Counted from the first letter of the stretch, positions 8,366 to 16,435 are shown. The stretch is DNA of 40,108 bases from Streptomyces aurantiacus (GCF_001418335.1 NZ_LIPP01000003.1:1-40108), one strand, 5' to 3'. The notes: generated by a model from the letters alone, not told the origin. Numbers and translations: made by a program.

Positions 8366-8392
8366 CTCGTCATGCGTCTGCTGCATGACGAG
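8366..8392. promoter_or_regulatory. Perfect inverted repeat, LysR operator candidate
   Basis: The arms CTCGTCATGC and GCATGACGAG are separated by 7 bases. The core contains ATGC-N7-GCAT, compatible with the T-N11-A LysR box. It sits 13 bp upstream of the LysR start and about 105 bp upstream of the SDR start. Confidence 0.75.
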
Positions 8393-8497
8393 GTGCGAAA
8401 CAGGTCTTGGACAGGGGAACCGGATTGTTCTTGACTCGAAAGCGTCCGCGAAAGCGTCCGATTCGGCGCAGAAGTTTGCTCGCCGAGGCAAAAGTCA

Positions 8498-9277
8498 ATG
8501 ACGAACTTTGAGAAAGAACAGAGGGCGACCACTGTGGGTAAGTTCAATGGCAAGAATGTTGTGATTACCGGTGGCAGCAGCGGTTTCGGGTTTACCACGG
8601 CGAAGCTCTTGGTGGATGGTGGAGCGCGTGTCCTGATCACCGGGCGCACCCAGGCCACGCTGGATTCCGCGCGCGAGCAACTCGGGAAGAACGCGGTGGC
8701 CGTACGGAGCGATGTGGCTTCCCTTTCTGACCTGGACGCTCTTGCCGACCGGGTGAAGGAAGAATTCGGCACGCTCGACGCCCTGTTCGTGAACGCGGGC
8801 ATCACACGGTTCGAACCCTTCCAATCGATGTCCGCGGACGCGTACGACGAACTGTTCGCGGTCAACGCGAAGGGTTCCTACTTCACCGTGCAGAAGCTCG
8901 CCCCGCTTTTGAGCGAGGGCAGTGGCGTCGTCATCACCACCTCGGTCGCCAACGTCCTGGGTATACCGATGATCAGCGCCTACGCGGCCAGTAAAGCGGC
9001 CCTGCGTTCGATGACCCGTAGCCTCGCGCGCGAGTTGCTCCCGCAGGGAATTCGCGTCAACGCGGTCAGCCCCGGTCCCGTCGACACCGGAATTCTGGAC
9101 AGGTCGATGCCGGCAGAGGCCGCCGAGGCGACCAAGGCGCAGATGATCGCGCAGAACCCCATGCAGCGTTTCGGTGATCCCGACGAGGTTGCCAGGGCGG
9201 TCGCGTTCCTCGCCTTCGACGCCACCTTCACCACCGGTGCCGAGTTCGCCGTGGACGGAGGTGCCTCCCAGATCTGA
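8498..9277 (+). CDS. Short-chain dehydrogenase/reductase (SDR)
   Basis: This 259-aa classical SDR binds NAD(P)(H) and acts in the cytoplasm on an unknown alcohol or ketone. The nucleotide-binding glycine motif TGGSSGFG is at 24-31, NAG at 99-101, catalytic Ser149 lies in TTSVAN, and the Tyr162-x3-Lys166 pair is in AYAASKAAL. PGPVDTGI follows, with the terminal TGAEFAVDGG typical of FabG-like SDRs. Arg after the second strand (TGRTQ) suggests NADP(H) preference. ATG 8498 has GAGG 9 bases upstream; GTG 8534 (MGKFNG) is a plausible alternative. It is likely controlled by the divergent LysR protein. The stop codon lies inside a 17-bp tandem repeat. Confidence 0.93.
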   Translation: MTNFEKEQRATTVGKFNGKNVVITGGSSGFGFTTAKLLVDGGARVLITGRTQATLDSAREQLGKNAVAVRSDVASLSDLDALADRVKEEFGTLDALFVNAGITRFEPFQSMSADAYDELFAVNAKGSYFTVQKLAPLLSEGSGVVITTSVANVLGIPMISAYAASKAALRSMTRSLARELLPQGIRVNAVSPGPVDTGILDRSMPAEAAEATKAQMIAQNPMQRFGDPDEVARAVAFLAFDATFTTGAEFAVDGGASQI

Positions 9278-9312
9278 GTGTCTCTCAGATCTGAGTGTCT
9301 CTCAGAACTGAG
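9269..9312. repeat. 17-bp tandem repeat across the SDR stop codon
   Basis: CAGATCTGAGTGTCTCT occurs at 9269-9285 and 9286-9302, with a partial third copy (CAGAACTGAG) at 9303-9312. The first copy includes the last codons and the TGA of the SDR gene. Confidence 0.85.
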
Positions 9313-9366
9313 GCACCGTCCGATCCGATCAGGCGGGGTTCTCGTCCGTGCCTTGAGAGCCCGCCA

Positions 9367-9410
9367 ACGGAAGGGCCCCGCACCTGGGCGAATTCGAGGG
9401 GCCCTTCCGT
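9367..9410. terminator. Hairpin terminator after SDR gene
   Basis: A perfect 13-bp stem (9367-9379 with 9398-9410) encloses an 18-base loop. It can end the SDR transcript and possibly also the convergent mini-protein transcript. Confidence 0.75.
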
Positions 9411-9411
9411 A

Positions 9412-9460
9412 ATCACATGTCACGCGTCGATCACATGTCACGCGTCGATGTCACGCGTCG
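9412..9460. repeat. 18-bp tandem repeat
   Basis: ATCACATGTCACGCGTCG is present at 9412-9429 and 9430-9447, followed by a 13-base partial copy to 9460. It is directly next to the terminator and downstream of the Cys-rich gene. Confidence 0.85.
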
Positions 9461-9500
9461 CGCACCGGCGTCGTACGCCGGTCGTCCTCGCCGCAGCGCG

Positions 9501-9653
9501 TCAGCCGCACTGGCAGGGGCCGCCGGACTGGCACCCGCAGCCGCAGCCCGAGCCGCAGCCGCAGGCGCCGAAGAGCGGCAGGCTCTTGATCTCGACGGGC
9601 TGCTGCGTCTCGCGTTCCTGGGTCGGGTCGGGCGTGGTGGGGGAATCGGCCAT
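9501..9653 (-). CDS. Cys-rich mini-protein, possible metal-binding peptide
   Basis: This 50-aa protein starts MADSPTTPDPTQERETQQP, has a short hydrophobic link IKSLPLFGAC, and ends in a Cys/Gly tail with GCGSGCGCGCQSGGPCQCG. Seven Cys fall in the last 20 residues, spaced CxC and CxxxC, which suggests a metallothionein-like or other thiolate metal site; this is inference. GAGGAGGG lies just before the ATG at 9653, so the short frame looks genuinely translated. A longer in-frame extension upstream is rejected. It follows phoU on the same strand with about 150 bases between, a position consistent with a short gene of the phosphate locus. No signal peptide is seen. Confidence 0.7.
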   Translation of the reverse strand: MADSPTTPDPTQERETQQPVEIKSLPLFGACGCGSGCGCGCQSGGPCQCG

Positions 9654-9807
9654 GGGTCCCTCCTCGAAGGCTTGTGCCTCCCCCCATTGCATTCCCCTGA
9701 GGTCGGGCGCATCAACGGCGCACGGAGGCTTATACACCCCTACGCGCACTCTGTACGCACTCGGCGCGCCCCCTCCGAGGCCCACGCCCGCCGCAGGCAC
9801 GAAACGC

Positions 9808-10485
9808 CTACGCCCCCTCCACCTGCGGAGCAGTCTGCAGCTCGTCCGCGTGTTCGCCCGTCACCAGGTACACCACCCGGTTCGCCACCGACACCGCGTG
9901 GTCCGCGAAGCGCTCGTAGTAGCGGCCCAGCAGCGTCACGTCCACCGCCGTCTCGATGCCGTGCTTCCAGCGGTCGTCCAGGAGGTGCTGGAAGAGCGTG
10001 CGGTGGAGGAGGTCCATCGCGTCGTCGTCCTGCTCCAGCTGGAGGGCGAGGTCGACGTCCTTGGTGATGATGACCTCGGCCGCCTTCGCCATCAGGCGCT
10101 GTGCGAGCTGGCCCATCTCCAGGATCGTGGCGTGCAGGTCCTGCGGAATGGCGCGCTCCGGGAAGCGCAGCCGTGCGAGCTTCGCCACGTGCTGGGCAAG
10201 GTCGCCCGAGCGCTCCAGGTCGGCCGACATACGGAGCGAGGTGACGACGATCCGCAGGTCCGTGGCCACGGGCTGCTGCCGCGCCAGCAGGGTTATCGCC
10301 CGTGCCTCAAGGTCGTGCTGGAGATCGTCGACCTTCTGGTCGGCCGCGATCACGCTTTCCGCCAGCTTCAGGTCGGAGTCGAGGATCGCCGTCGTGGCGC
10401 GACCGATCGCCGACCCGACGAGGCGGGCCATCTCGACCAGGCCCTCGCCGATCGAGTCAAGTTCCTCGTGGTACGCGTCCCGCAT
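9808..10485 (-). CDS. phoU: Phosphate signalling protein PhoU
   Basis: This 225-aa all-helical cytoplasmic protein modulates PhoR-PhoP signalling in response to the Pst phosphate transporter. Two PhoU repeats are visible: the first has VIAADQKVDDLQHDLEARAI then RQQPVATDLRIVVTSLRMSA and DLERSGDLAQHVAKLA; the second has EQDDDAMDLLHRTLF then AVDVTLLGRYYERFADHAVS. The E/DxxxD and RxxDHA metal-binding helices are conserved. The start is ATG 10485 with AGGAAAGGGA upstream. It is divergent from phoR-phoP across a region holding PHO boxes, the usual Streptomyces arrangement, so expression should rise on phosphate limitation through PhoP. Confidence 0.96.
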   Translation of the reverse strand: MRDAYHEELDSIGEGLVEMARLVGSAIGRATTAILDSDLKLAESVIAADQKVDDLQHDLEARAITLLARQQPVATDLRIVVTSLRMSADLERSGDLAQHVAKLARLRFPERAIPQDLHATILEMGQLAQRLMAKAAEVIITKDVDLALQLEQDDDAMDLLHRTLFQHLLDDRWKHGIETAVDVTLLGRYYERFADHAVSVANRVVYLVTGEHADELQTAPQVEGA

Positions 10486-10582
10486 CAGGATGTCCCTTTC
10501 CTACGTCTGCTTCGGGGGGCTCACAGGGGCTCGTGAACCCCACGCTCCCACGGTCCGGCCACAACGCGACGGTTTCCGTCCT

Positions 10583-10615
10583 CCCACATGAACCAACACC
10601 GGCACCCAGGTGAAC
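10583..10615 (-). promoter_or_regulatory. PHO box, first cluster
   Basis: Three 11-bp direct-repeat units lie in register on the minus strand: GTTCACCTGGG, TGCCGGTGTTG and GTTCATGTGGG. The first and third fit the Streptomyces PHO-box consensus GTTCACCC. They lie about 100 bp upstream of phoU. Confidence 0.75.
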
Positions 10616-10712
10616 TCTGGGCGACGTCGCCTCTTCCCGCCGGTGGAACGGACCCGCGACCCGGTCGCACCAAGTGAACCAGCAGGGTCTCCAGCATGAA
10701 CTCTGGGCGACG
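10611..10712. repeat. 16-bp direct repeat in the phoU-phoR control region
   Basis: TGAACTCTGGGCGACG is present at 10611-10626 and 10697-10712, 86 bp apart (about eight helical turns). Each copy overlaps the end of a PHO-box cluster. Confidence 0.8.
10669..10701 (-). promoter_or_regulatory. PHO box, second cluster
   Basis: Three 11-bp units lie in register: GTTCATGCTGG, AGACCCTGCTG and GTTCACTTGGT (minus strand). This cluster is nearer phoR, whose start is at 10775, and supports bidirectional PhoP control of phoU and phoRP. Confidence 0.75.
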
Positions 10713-10774
10713 AGTGTTCGAGCCCACCCTCGGACGGCTGTGACCGGGGCGTACAGCATGCCTAACCTGGAGCC

Positions 10775-12052
10775 ATGGACGTGAACGCGGCAGTCGCCGC
10801 AGCCGCAGCGATCGTCGGTGTTCTCACCGGCGCCATCGCCGTGCTGGCGTTCCGCTGGAGCGAGCGGGAACAGAAACGCCCCACCCGCACCTCTCTGCAC
10901 ACGGACCCGGTCCTTCCGCCGGGCGTCGACACGGTCCTGTCCGTCCTCCGCTCCTCCGCGGTCGTCCTCGACGAGTCCGACGCCGTGGTCAAGGCCAGCT
11001 CCGCCGCGTACGCCCTCGGCCTCGTCCGGGGCGGGAAACTGGCCGTCGAACCGATGATCCTGATGGCCCGCGACACCCGCAGGGACGGGGAGATACGACA
11101 GGTCGAGCTGGACCTGCCCCGCCGGGGCACGGGCCGGGGCGAGGCACTCGCCGTGTCCGCCCGGGTGGCACCGCTCGGCTCCAGGCTCGTACTGCTCCTC
11201 GTCGAGGACCTCACCGAGGCCCGCCGGATAGAGGCCGTACGACGCGACTTCGTCGCCAACGTCAGCCATGAGCTCAAGACCCCGGTCGGCGCCCTCTCCC
11301 TCCTCTCCGAAGCGGTCATGGGCGCCTCGGAGGAGCCCGAGGCCGTGGAGCGCTTCGCCGGGCGCATGCAGATCGAGGCGACCCGCCTCACCAACCTCGT
11401 CCAGGAACTCATCGACCTCTCCCGCGTCCAGAACGACGATCCGCTGGAGGACGCCGAGCCCGTACGCGTCGACGAACTGGCGGCCGAGGCGATCGACCGC
11501 TGCCGCCACCAGGCCGGCGCCAAGCAGATCACCATGGCCGCAGGCGGCACCGCCGACCTGAGTATCTGGGGAAACCGGGGTCAGCTGGCCGCCGCGCTGG
11601 GCAACCTCGTGGAGAACGCCGTCAACTACTCGCCCGCCCGCACCCGGGTCGGCATAGCCGCGCGTCGGGTGACCGCGCCCGGCGGAGACCTCATCGAGAT
11701 CGCCGTGACCGACCAGGGCCTCGGCATCTCCGACAAGGACAAGGAGCGCGTCTTCGAGCGCTTCTACCGCGTCGACCCGGCCCGTTCCCGCGCCACCGGC
11801 GGTACGGGTCTGGGGCTCGCGATCGTCAAACACGTGGCCGCCTCCCACGGCGGAGAGGTCACGGTGTGGAGCTCCGAGGGTCAGGGCTCCACGTTCACCC
11901 TGCGGCTGCCGGAGGCGGGCGAGGCCCGCGCCCGCGCGACCGGCGACCACAGGCCCGGTCTCGACGAAGACGACGAGACCGGTCAGACCGACGGGACGAC
12001 CACCGTCTCATCCCCGTACGAACCCTTTTCTGCCCCGGAGGTCCTTCCGTGA
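10775..12052 (+). CDS. phoR: Phosphate-regulon sensor histidine kinase PhoR (SenX3-like)
   Basis: This 425-aa membrane kinase phosphorylates PhoP when phosphate is limiting. One N-terminal TM helix (residues 5-27) is followed by a PAS-like region. The H box FVANVSHELKTPVGAL has His165, the N box is NLVENAVNYSP, and the G boxes are DQGLGISDKD and GGTGLGLAIVKHVAASHGG. The C-terminal tail is acidic and Thr-rich (DEDDETGQTDGTTT). ATG 10775 has CTGGAG upstream. The stop overlaps the phoP GTG by 4 bases, giving coupled translation. PHO boxes upstream indicate autoregulation. A single TM helix with no extracellular loop fits actinobacterial PhoR/SenX3, which senses through PhoU/Pst. Confidence 0.95.
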   Translation: MDVNAAVAAAAAIVGVLTGAIAVLAFRWSEREQKRPTRTSLHTDPVLPPGVDTVLSVLRSSAVVLDESDAVVKASSAAYALGLVRGGKLAVEPMILMARDTRRDGEIRQVELDLPRRGTGRGEALAVSARVAPLGSRLVLLLVEDLTEARRIEAVRRDFVANVSHELKTPVGALSLLSEAVMGASEEPEAVERFAGRMQIEATRLTNLVQELIDLSRVQNDDPLEDAEPVRVDELAAEAIDRCRHQAGAKQITMAAGGTADLSIWGNRGQLAAALGNLVENAVNYSPARTRVGIAARRVTAPGGDLIEIAVTDQGLGISDKDKERVFERFYRVDPARSRATGGTGLGLAIVKHVAASHGGEVTVWSSEGQGSTFTLRLPEAGEARARATGDHRPGLDEDDETGQTDGTTTVSSPYEPFSAPEVLP

Positions 12053-12729
12053 CCCGAGTGCTCGTCGTCGAGGACGAGGAGTCCTTCAGCGACGCTCTGT
12101 CCTACATGCTCCGCAAAGAGGGTTTCGAGGTCGCCATCGCGGCCACCGGGCCCGACGGCCTCGACGAGTTCGAGCGCAATGGCGCCGACCTCGTCCTCCT
12201 CGACCTGATGCTGCCCGGCCTGCCCGGCACCGAGGTGTGCCGCCAGCTGCGCAGCCGTTCGAACGTCCCGGTGATCATGGTCACCGCCAAGGACAGCGAG
12301 ATCGACAAGGTCGTGGGGCTCGAAATAGGAGCCGACGACTACGTCACCAAGCCCTTCTCGTCGCGTGAGCTGGTCGCCCGTATCCGGGCCGTCCTGCGCC
12401 GCCGCGGCGAACCGGAGGAGGTCGCACCGGCCGCCCTGGAGGCGGGCCCGGTCCGCATGGACGTCGACCGTCACGTGGTCACCGTCTCCGGCTCCAAGGT
12501 CGACCTGCCGCTCAAGGAGTTCGACCTCCTGGAGATGCTGCTGCGCAACGCGGGACGCGTACTGACCCGTATGCAGCTCATCGACCGGGTGTGGGGCGCC
12601 GACTACGTCGGGGACACCAAGACGCTGGACGTCCACGTGAAGCGCCTGCGGGCGAAGATCGAGCCGGACCCCGGAGCGCCCCGCTACCTGGTGACGGTCC
12701 GCGGCCTCGGGTACAAGTTCGAGCCGTAA
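12049..12729 (+). CDS. phoP: Phosphate-regulon response regulator PhoP (RegX3-like)
   Basis: This 226-aa OmpR-class regulator binds PHO boxes. The receiver domain (1-115) has the acidic pocket VVEDEE, phosphoacceptor Asp52 in LVLLDLMLPG, Thr79 in VTAKDSE and Lys101 in DDYVTKPF. The winged-helix domain (about 130-226) includes KEFDLLEMLLRNAGRVLTR and the terminal YLVTVRGLGYKFEP. I chose GTG 12049 because it overlaps the phoR stop by 4 bp and GGAGG sits at 12037-12041; longer upstream frames lie inside phoR. The length is typical. Besides phosphate genes, PhoP in Streptomyces is known to influence nitrogen and antibiotic genes. Confidence 0.96.
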   Translation: MTRVLVVEDEESFSDALSYMLRKEGFEVAIAATGPDGLDEFERNGADLVLLDLMLPGLPGTEVCRQLRSRSNVPVIMVTAKDSEIDKVVGLEIGADDYVTKPFSSRELVARIRAVLRRRGEPEEVAPAALEAGPVRMDVDRHVVTVSGSKVDLPLKEFDLLEMLLRNAGRVLTRMQLIDRVWGADYVGDTKTLDVHVKRLRAKIEPDPGAPRYLVTVRGLGYKFEP

Positions 12730-12779
12730 ACCGCCCCGCAGGGATCGAGCCGCGTGACGGCAGGGACGGCATGACGGCA

Positions 12780-12824
12780 TGACGAAGGGCGGGACCCCCG
12801 GAAAAGGGGTCCCGCCCTTCGTCA
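12780..12824. terminator. Bidirectional terminator between phoP and lipoprotein gene
   Basis: A perfect 19-bp stem (12780-12798 with 12806-12824) has a 7-base A-rich loop. It lies between convergent genes and can stop both transcripts. Confidence 0.9.
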
Positions 12825-12839
12825 TGCGTGTACGTACGC

Positions 12840-13577
12840 TCAGTGGCCCTCAGCCGACCCTGAGGCGTCGGCCGCGTCGGCGCTGGCCGAGGCCGCGTCC
12901 GAGACGTGCGAGCTAGCCTCGCCCGCCTCACCCGTCTCCTCGGTCTCGCCGGACGCGGACCCGGTGGCGGATCCGGTGGCGGATCCGGTGGGCGTGGCCG
13001 ACCCGGTGGCCGCGCCGGACTCCGACTCGGACGCCGAGGGCTCGGTGCTCGGCGCCGCCGGGACCTCGGTCGGGCCCCACTCGGAGAAGTAGCCCTTGGC
13101 CGGCACGACGAACGCTTCCAGCTTCACGTCACCGGTCTTGCTGAAGGTGAAGGTGACCGGCTGCGCGTCGCCGTCCTTGAAGGCCTCGCGGCTGCTCTCC
13201 AGTACGGCGGAGGCGTTGTCCTTGCCGCCGAGGACGAGCGAGCCACCGGCCGGGACGGTCAGCTTCTTCGAGCCCTTTGCGGGCTTCAGCCGGGCCGCCT
13301 GGCCGATGCCCTCGACCTTGACGGTCTCCAGGGTCTGCGCGGTGCGGCCGCTGTTGTACAGGATCGCGGTGACCGCGGCCGGGCCCGTCGACTCCAGCTC
13401 GGGCTGGGTGATGACGACAGCGTTATGGATCTTGATGTTGCCGACGGTGACGGCGGCGTTGTCCGGCTTGATCTCCAGGGTCTGGGCCTTGTTGCCGGCA
13501 CCGCATGCGGCGAGCGAGGCGATCGAGAACGCGATGGCGGCGGCGGCGAGGGCGCCGCGTCGAAGGCTGCTGCTCAC
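12840..13577 (-). CDS. Secreted lipoprotein with Gly-Ser-Ala-Thr tail
   Basis: This 245-aa protein has a lipoprotein signal peptide (MSSSLRRGALAAAAIAFSIA then SLAACGAG) with the lipobox cysteine at residue 25. The beta-rich domain (about 30-165; VGNIKIHNAVVI, VTAILYNSGR) resembles DUF461/DR1885-type exported lipoproteins seen beside phoP in Streptomyces. The last 70 residues are low-complexity GSATGSA and SDAASASADAAD repeats, probably a wall-spanning linker. The start is GTG at 13577 with AAGGAG 11 bases upstream. A copper-chaperone-like fold (DUF461) is possible, but I see no clear Met/His metal cluster. Function uncertain. Confidence 0.85.
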   Translation of the reverse strand: MSSSLRRGALAAAAIAFSIASLAACGAGNKAQTLEIKPDNAAVTVGNIKIHNAVVITQPELESTGPAAVTAILYNSGRTAQTLETVKVEGIGQAARLKPAKGSKKLTVPAGGSLVLGGKDNASAVLESSREAFKDGDAQPVTFTFSKTGDVKLEAFVVPAKGYFSEWGPTEVPAAPSTEPSASESESGAATGSATPTGSATGSATGSASGETEETGEAGEASSHVSDAASASADAADASGSAEGH

Positions 13578-13726
13578 GGCGGCGGCAACTCCTTGAACGT
13601 GGGCGAAACAGAGCGGCTCACTTGTCGAAGCCGTCCTAAGGGTCAGTCAGCGGCCTCAGGTTACCGAGCCGTTCCCGTGCCGCCGCACCCGACCCGCCTC
13701 TACGGTTCCCCGGCCACGGTCGGACG

Positions 13727-13762
13727 CATCCGGACGCACATCCGGACGCACATCCGGACGCA
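13727..13762. repeat. 12-bp tandem repeat, three copies
   Basis: CATCCGGACGCA is repeated exactly three times (13727-13738, 13739-13750, 13751-13762), with a partial copy (CGGACG) just before. The role is unknown. Confidence 0.9.
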
Positions 13763-14232
13763 GATCGGATGCCGGCTCTCCGCTTCGCGGTCACTCATGT
13801 CACCCGGTGTACATGCATGCGCCATGGACCCGTGAGCCACTCACTCGTCCGTCTTTCACATAAGAGCCGATCGGTAAGCCATCCGGTACGTGCTCGCGGA
13901 TTTCCCGTAAGAAATGCAAGGGCTCCGGGAAATTGATCTTCCGCTGATCTCCGGTCGATCTTCCGCCCGCACGATCAACCGTGATCAATTCCGGATTCGC
14001 CTCGTACGCGACTGCGATCACCGAACGGAGTAGCGCAAGGTGGGCTCTTGGAACCCGACAAACCTGGACGTTCGGGCACGTGGGAGGGGATCGAGGGTGT
14101 TGTAACGTGCGCGTTTCTCCTCGCCGGGAGAGCCGCTCCGACCTGCGAATACCGTCGCCCGGGGCCCCTTCGCAGCACGTTCCTGTTCCGGTTGTCAAGC
14201 CCCGAGATGCGCCCTGACCTGCGAAAACGCCA

Positions 14233-14261
14233 TTCAGAAGACGCCGTTTCCGTGTTACCCT
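14233..14261 (+). promoter_or_regulatory. Candidate carD promoter
   Basis: TTCAGA at 14233-14238 and TACCCT at 14256-14261 are separated by 17 bases, a plausible principal-sigma promoter. It leaves a 5' leader of about 20 bases with GGAAGGGG before the ATG at 14290. Confidence 0.4.
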
Positions 14262-14289
14262 GGATAGCCACGGAAGGGGTACCTGTCAC

Positions 14290-14772
14290 ATGACGTTCAA
14301 GGTTGGCGACACCGTGGTCTATCCCCATCACGGGGCCGCGCTGATCGAGGCTATCGAAACTCGCCAGATCAAAGGCGTGGACAAGACCTACTTGGTGCTG
14401 AAGGTCGCCCAGGGCGACCTGACAGTGCGTGTGCCAGCGGACAATGCGGAGTTCGTCGGCGTACGTGATGTGGTCGGTCAGGAAGGGCTGGACCGGGTCT
14501 TCGAGGTACTGCGCGCGCCGTACGCCGAGGAGCCCACTAACTGGTCGCGTCGTTACAAGGCAAATCTTGAGAAGCTCGCCTCCGGCGATGTCATCAAGGT
14601 GGCGGAGGTAGTCCGTGACCTGTGGCGTCGTGAGCGCGAGCGTGGACTCTCCGCCGGCGAGAAGCGCATGCTCGCCAAGGCCCGCCAGATCCTGGTGAGC
14701 GAGCTCGCCCTCGCGGAGAACACGAACGAGGACAAGGCCGAGGCCCTGCTCGACGAGGTCCTCGCGTCCTGA
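14290..14772 (+). CDS. carD: CarD-family RNA polymerase-binding transcription factor
   Basis: This 160-aa protein (CarD/CdnL) stabilises RNA polymerase open complexes at many promoters, rRNA included. The N-terminal polymerase-interacting Tudor-like domain (1-60) begins [20 protein letters not shown]. The C-terminal helical DNA-binding domain has the conserved Trp85 in [17 protein letters not shown] and a long helix [20 protein letters not shown], then [17 protein letters not shown]. The length matches the family. GGAAGGGG precedes the ATG. Its place upstream of ispD is the same as in other Streptomyces, though 360 bp separate the two genes, so separate transcription is likely. Confidence 0.96.
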   Translation: MTFKVGDTVVYPHHGAALIEAIETRQIKGVDKTYLVLKVAQGDLTVRVPADNAEFVGVRDVVGQEGLDRVFEVLRAPYAEEPTNWSRRYKANLEKLASGDVIKVAEVVRDLWRRERERGLSAGEKRMLAKARQILVSELALAENTNEDKAEALLDEVLAS

Positions 14773-15132
14773 CGCCCGTCACGCTCTGATCGCTTTTCCG
14801 ACCAGAGGCGAAACGAGCGGTTCGGCGCAATGAAATGCCGCGGTGCCCGATGACATCTCCACTGTCGCCGGGCGCTGCGGCATGTTCATACCCCAGTGCT
14901 CCACCCGAAGCGCTCGAAGTGCTCGAACCGCCCCCGGGTACCTCGGGGACCCCGGGCCACCCCGATACTTGGATACTTGTGGTCCTTGGAGCACCGGGTC
15001 CGGACGGTCGGCTCGACCATCTTCACGGAAGGGTCCGGTCAAGGGGTCGCGCCCGGCACTTCCCGGCCCGTCGACCGGGGTACGCCCAGGCCATACCCAC
15101 GTCGGCCGAGCATACAAACCTGACAGGAACCG
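14773..15132. other. Intergenic region between carD and ispD
   Basis: These 360 bases contain no convincing gene. There are short direct repeats (GATACTTG twice near 14970-14985; GCTCGAA twice near 14910-14930). Promoter elements for ispD are expected here, but none is clear. AGGAA lies 4 bases before the ispD ATG. Confidence 0.45.
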
Positions 15133-15885
15133 ATGTCTGACGATTCGCGCCCCTCGCCTTCCGGGGCCCGTACGGCGGCCGTGATTCCGGCCGCAGGCCG
15201 AGGCGTACGCCTCGGCCCGGGCGCTCCCAAAGCGCTTCGCACGCTGAACGGAACCCCCATGCTCGTCCACGCGGTGCGGGCCATGGCCGCATCGCGTGCC
15301 GTCTCCCTCGTCGTCGTCGTGGCCCCGCCCGACGACGCCGCGGAGGTCAAGACACTGATCGACTCGCACGCGCTGCCCGAGCGGACCGAATTCCTCGTCG
15401 TGCCCGGGGGCGACAGCCGGCAGGAGTCCGTGCGGCTCGGCCTCGACGCGCTGCCGCCCGGCATCGACATCGTGCTCGTACACGACGCGGCGCGTCCGCT
15501 CGTACCCGTCGACACGGTGGACGGCGTCATCGAGGCGGTACGGGACGGCGCTCCCGCCGTGGTGCCCGCGCTGCCGCTCACGGACACCGTCAAGCAGGTC
15601 GAGCCCGCCCGGACGCCCGGGGAGCCCGAACCCGTGGTCGCCACACCGGAGCGCGCCCGGCTGCGTGCCGTCCAGACGCCGCAGGGCTTCGACCGCGCCA
15701 CCCTCGTACGGGCCCACGAGACGGTCACCGACAACGTCACCGACGACGCGAGCATGGTCGAGCAGCTCGGACTCCGGGTCGTGGTCGTACCCGGGCACGA
15801 GGAGGCCTTCAAGGTGACCCGCCCGCTGGACCTGGTTCTCGCGGAGGCGGTCCTGACCCGGCGGAGGCTGAACGATGGGTTCTGA
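15133..15885 (+). CDS. ispD: 2-C-methyl-D-erythritol 4-phosphate cytidylyltransferase
   Basis: This 250-aa cytoplasmic enzyme is the third step of the MEP isoprenoid pathway: MEP + CTP to CDP-ME. The glycine-rich nucleotide-binding loop is [20 protein letters not shown] (residues 16-35). The VHDAARPLV motif is at 117-125, QTPQGF follows about 60 residues later, and the C-terminal [10 protein letters not shown] and [20 protein letters not shown] motifs complete the fold. ATG 15133 has AGGAA upstream. The last 11 bases overlap ispF, so the two consecutive-module enzymes are translationally linked. An N-terminal extension of about 14 residues is Streptomyces-like. Confidence 0.96.
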   Translation: MSDDSRPSPSGARTAAVIPAAGRGVRLGPGAPKALRTLNGTPMLVHAVRAMAASRAVSLVVVVAPPDDAAEVKTLIDSHALPERTEFLVVPGGDSRQESVRLGLDALPPGIDIVLVHDAARPLVPVDTVDGVIEAVRDGAPAVVPALPLTDTVKQVEPARTPGEPEPVVATPERARLRAVQTPQGFDRATLVRAHETVTDNVTDDASMVEQLGLRVVVVPGHEEAFKVTRPLDLVLAEAVLTRRRLNDGF

Positions 15886-16435
15886 GGCCGACGTGCCCGA
15901 CGTACCCCCTCAGTCGTCGCCTGTGCCGTCCGCGGCGCCCCCGCCCTCCGCGGCGCCCGTGTTGCCGCAGGTCGGCGTCGGCACCGACATCCACGCCTTC
16001 GAAGAGGGCCGTGCACTGTGGTGCGCCGGGCTCAAGTGGGAGGGCGAGGGGCCCGGACTCGCGGGGCACTCCGACGCGGACGTCGTCGCGCACGCCGCGT
16101 GCAACGCGCTGTTCTCCGCGGCCGGACTGGGAGACCTGGGGCAGCACTTCGGTACGGGGCGCGCCGAGTGGTCCGGGGCGTCCGGCGTGACGCTGCTGAC
16201 GGAGGCGGCTCGGATCGTGCGTGCGGCGGGGTTCACCATCGGCAATGTCGCGGTGCAGGTCGTCGGCCCTCGCCCGAAGATCGGGAAGCGGCGGGACGAG
16301 GCGCAGAAGGTCCTCTCCGAGGCGGTGGGGGCGCCGGTGTCGGTGTCCGGCGCCACCACGGACGGCCTCGGCTTTCCCGGGCGCGACGAGGGGCTGATGG
16401 CGGTGGCCACGGCGTTGGTCGCGCGGACGGGCTGA
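15875..16435 (+). CDS. ispF: 2-C-methyl-D-erythritol 2,4-cyclodiphosphate synthase
   Basis: This 186-aa trimeric zinc enzyme cyclises CDP-ME 2-phosphate to MEcPP in isoprenoid synthesis. The metal-binding [10 protein letters not shown] gives Asp38 and His40, and the third ligand is His73 in [14 protein letters not shown]. The [23 protein letters not shown] and RPKIGKRRD motifs are present. About 30 Pro/Ser/Ala residues precede the catalytic domain, an extension not needed for the fold; the true start may be internal, but ATG 15875 overlaps ispD in the normal coupling arrangement. It works with IspD; IspE is not in this window. Confidence 0.96.
   Translation: MGSEADVPDVPPQSSPVPSAAPPPSAAPVLPQVGVGTDIHAFEEGRALWCAGLKWEGEGPGLAGHSDADVVAHAACNALFSAAGLGDLGQHFGTGRAEWSGASGVTLLTEAARIVRAAGFTIGNVAVQVVGPRPKIGKRRDEAQKVLSEAVGAPVSVSGATTDGLGFPGRDEGLMAVATALVARTG

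Larger units (their letters stand above)
13578..14289. other. Long intergenic region upstream of carD
   Basis: These 712 bases hold no gene I can support. They contain the promoter of the lipoprotein gene at the left, a 12-bp tandem repeat at 13727-13762, and a candidate carD promoter at the right. Open frames on both strands lack protein-like composition. Confidence 0.5.

Noticed and set aside
14048..14293. Short frame overlapping the carD start by 4 bp
   Set aside because: The overlap is suggestive, but the protein is not family-like, no ribosome site was found, and it covers the candidate carD promoter.
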